Below are positions 37,237 to 38,812 of a stretch of DNA of 38,812 nt, piece after piece. Both the position numbers and the translations under genes were made by a program. Source of the stretch: Terfezia claveryi. Its lineage: Eukaryota > Ascomycota > Pezizomycetes > Pezizales > Pezizaceae. The stretch spans positions 1 to 38,812 of the forward strand of contig WHUX01000353.1 in NCBI GenBank assembly GCA_015179025.1, written 5' to 3'. The number at the start of each line of letters is the position of its first letter. Within the stretch, counting starts at the first letter, position 1. The notes below the pieces were generated by a model. It saw nothing but the letters and a program-made list of their open reading frames with translations, had not been told where the DNA came from and made no database searches.

Positions 37237-38812
37237 GGAGACTCCTAAACAAATAAGTACTAGTGTAATGGAAGGAGGAGCTAAAGCTAGGAGAGGCAGG
37301 AGAAAGGCAATGACAACTAAGGAACTAGAAGCACTTAAGGCCAAGTTAGTTAATACCCCTAAAAAGACAGTTCCAACTAGGAAAGATATCTCAGAAAAGG
37401 AAATGGAAACAAAGGAAATAGTCATTGGGCCTAATTCATCTATGCCTGAAGTAAGGATTGTAACACCTCTTTCAATAAAAGCCTTTTGGTATAAAAATAA
37501 GTCATCATGGTACCAAAGGATATCACAGGTATTTATATACCTAACAATAAACAACATGTTATCAAAAAGAAAAAAGGAACTATTAGCTGAAGCAGTAGAA
37601 AAGTTTATGATTTTTTAATAGAAAGACCAATTTGATAAGTCAGTTTAAATGGACTTTCAACTCTCATCTACTTCAAAAGCAGTATGGTCTTACCCAACCT
37701 ATAACCCATATAAAGGAGTTCCATGGCTAGCACTAAACTGGCCTTTCTTAATATAGTACATACTTATGGGTAACCTGTATAATCTAGAAACCCTAGAAAT
37801 AGTACCTCCAATAACAGAACCTGTAGAAACTTATGAGGAGATAGGAAGGAAACTGTTTAGAGCTGGAGGCAAGGGTAAAGGGAAAAGTATGCAGTATGAA
37901 GAAGAAGATGATGGAGATTATGAAACAGATATAGAAGAAATATCTAAAAAAGATATGCCACCACCACCTAAAGATAGGAAAAAGCCAACACATACCAAAA
38001 AGAGTAAGACTCCTAGTAAGAAGTCTAAAAGGAGCACTAGTAGTGTAGCTGAAGGTGAAAGTGAGGACCCAAGATCTAGTTCTGAGGGTGATGAGTCAGA
38101 TAATAGCTCTGATGATGATAGGAAGAAAAGGTCAACTAGGGAGCCTAGCCCTCACCACTTGGAATGGTTTAAAAAGACTGGTCAAAAAATACTATCATAA
38201 CAGATTAGCAAATCTCTAGTCAAAAAGGCAAACAAACTTACAAAAATTCCCAATCCCCCAATGATTAATGGAGTATCAGAGAAATGGAGGGATTAAACTA
38301 CCTTTGACAATTATGTACAACAGTTGCAAAAGTGGGTAGAGTATCAAGGGATAGATATAGCAAGTTGGGAAAGCCTGGATAGAGCAAGTTTTATGTTTAA
38401 GAAGAGTACTCAGACTTAGTATAACTAGTATTATTCTGAGAAAGCTGATGTTAAGGACAGAAATTTCCATGAATTTATGTTAAAACTAAGAGGTAAACTC
38501 ATCTCTATAGTAGCACCTAAAGTCTTGTGGAAACAATATCTGTCACACCATAAGAGGCCAGATATTACTGTCATGCAATATGCACAGAACCTAGAAGAGT
38601 TCAAAATTAAGTGCAAGGATCTAAATGGAAAGGATATGATAGGTAATTATGTACTAAAAATGAAACTAGTAGATGGACTAGTACCCCTACTTAGGGCAAA
38701 AGTAAAAGGATTAATATCATATGAATCAACTTTTGAGGAATATTAAACAAAATTGCTTGTCCAGGAAGATGTATTAAACAGGAAACCAAATCCTTGTAAC
38801 AACACCAAAAAA
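37235..38812 (+). pseudogene. gag: Gag of element F, one frame with stops, runs off the window
   Basis: ATG 37235: METPKQISTSVMEGG, a basic patch (KARRGRRKAM), then an N-terminal domain with paired stops near 37618, further stops to 37758, then an open stretch with LETLEIVPPITEP, an acidic run (YEEEDDGDYETDIEE) and a Lys/Ser linker (KKSKTPSKKSKRSTSS), stop near 38198, and a capsid-like block (RNFHEFMLKLRGKL, YAQNLEEFKIKCKDL) to a stop at about 38745. Domain order equals E's gag although sequence identity is low. All pieces are in one frame. The zinc knuckle and pol would lie beyond the edge. Confidence 0.78.

Larger units (their letters stand above)
36062..38812 (+). mobile_element. Ty3/gypsy element F, relative of E, truncated by window end
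   Basis: LTR (36062-36466), leader with the same 17-bp block as E, antisense ORF, gag from 37235 to beyond 38745. It interrupts copia G at 36061|36062. Only the 5' 2.75 kb are visible, so its target duplication (GACGC expected) and pol cannot be checked. Confidence 0.82.

Noticed and set aside
1..38812. Host genes, tRNA, rRNA or introns
   Set aside because: Both strands read as retroelement parts or AT-rich decay; I found no tRNA-like cloverleaf or host protein family.

Overview
The whole window is nested transposable-element DNA; I see no host gene, tRNA or rRNA. Every recognisable coding block is a retrotransposon protein: Ty3/gypsy elements whose integrase ends in a chromodomain (chromoviruses), plus one Ty1/copia remnant. 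Chromodomain-tailed pol, long-leader elements and C-to-T (RIP-like) decay point to a filamentous Dikarya fungus with a repeat-rich genome. The integrase style of element E recalls families I associate with Agaricomycetes, but the phylum cannot be fixed from this sequence alone.

Layout. Element A (1-12180, +) enters the window inside its 5' LTR. Its gag is split by element B (1333-7410, +), a complete related copy with two 496-bp LTRs and a perfect 5-bp target duplication (CAGAC). A's pol runs from 7579 to 11376 in one frame with five stops, and A ends in a composite 3' LTR. A sits in an older AT-rich chromovirus, D (pol pieces 12181-12627 and 18959-21769, 3' LTR from 21837). D is also interrupted by element C (12628-18958, minus strand, target duplication CTATG), a third member of the A/B family. 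From 22981 to 23514 lie two LTR relics head to head, then about 1.8 kb of AT-rich sequence with no gene. A Ty1/copia remnant G (gag from 25283, protease region to 36061) is split by element E (25644-35088, +, two 678-bp LTRs, target duplication CTCCA). A solo LTR of the A/C family (26618-27126, target duplication AAGAT) lies in E's leader. G is cut again at 36062 by element F, a relative of E that runs off the right edge.

How the elements work. A, B and C share a layout: an LTR made of serial hairpins; a primer site complementary to the predicted 5' end of their own transcript (self-priming); a gag ending in a zinc knuckle; a GGGAAAA slippery heptamer with a 5-nt spacer and a stem-loop over the gag stop for -1 frameshifting into pol; then protease, RT, RNase H, an Ala-Glu/Asp repeat linker, integrase and chromodomain; and a polypurine tract. 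E and F are built differently. They have a leader of about 0.8 kb with a minus-strand ORF starting back-to-back with the gag ATG, and in E a single gag-pol frame with an insert of about 460 residues carrying two zinc knuckles between RNase H and integrase. I consider the antisense ORF, the zinc-rich insert, and the hairpin LTR/self-priming/frameshift set the most noteworthy features.

Decay. All elements look dead as they stand. A, D and E are broken mostly by nonsense changes (mainly TAG, as expected from CAG/TGG by C-to-T at CpA), while B carries many 1-nt deletions. Boundaries marked approximate in the entries, especially D's right end and domain limits, were set by eye from comparison between copies.
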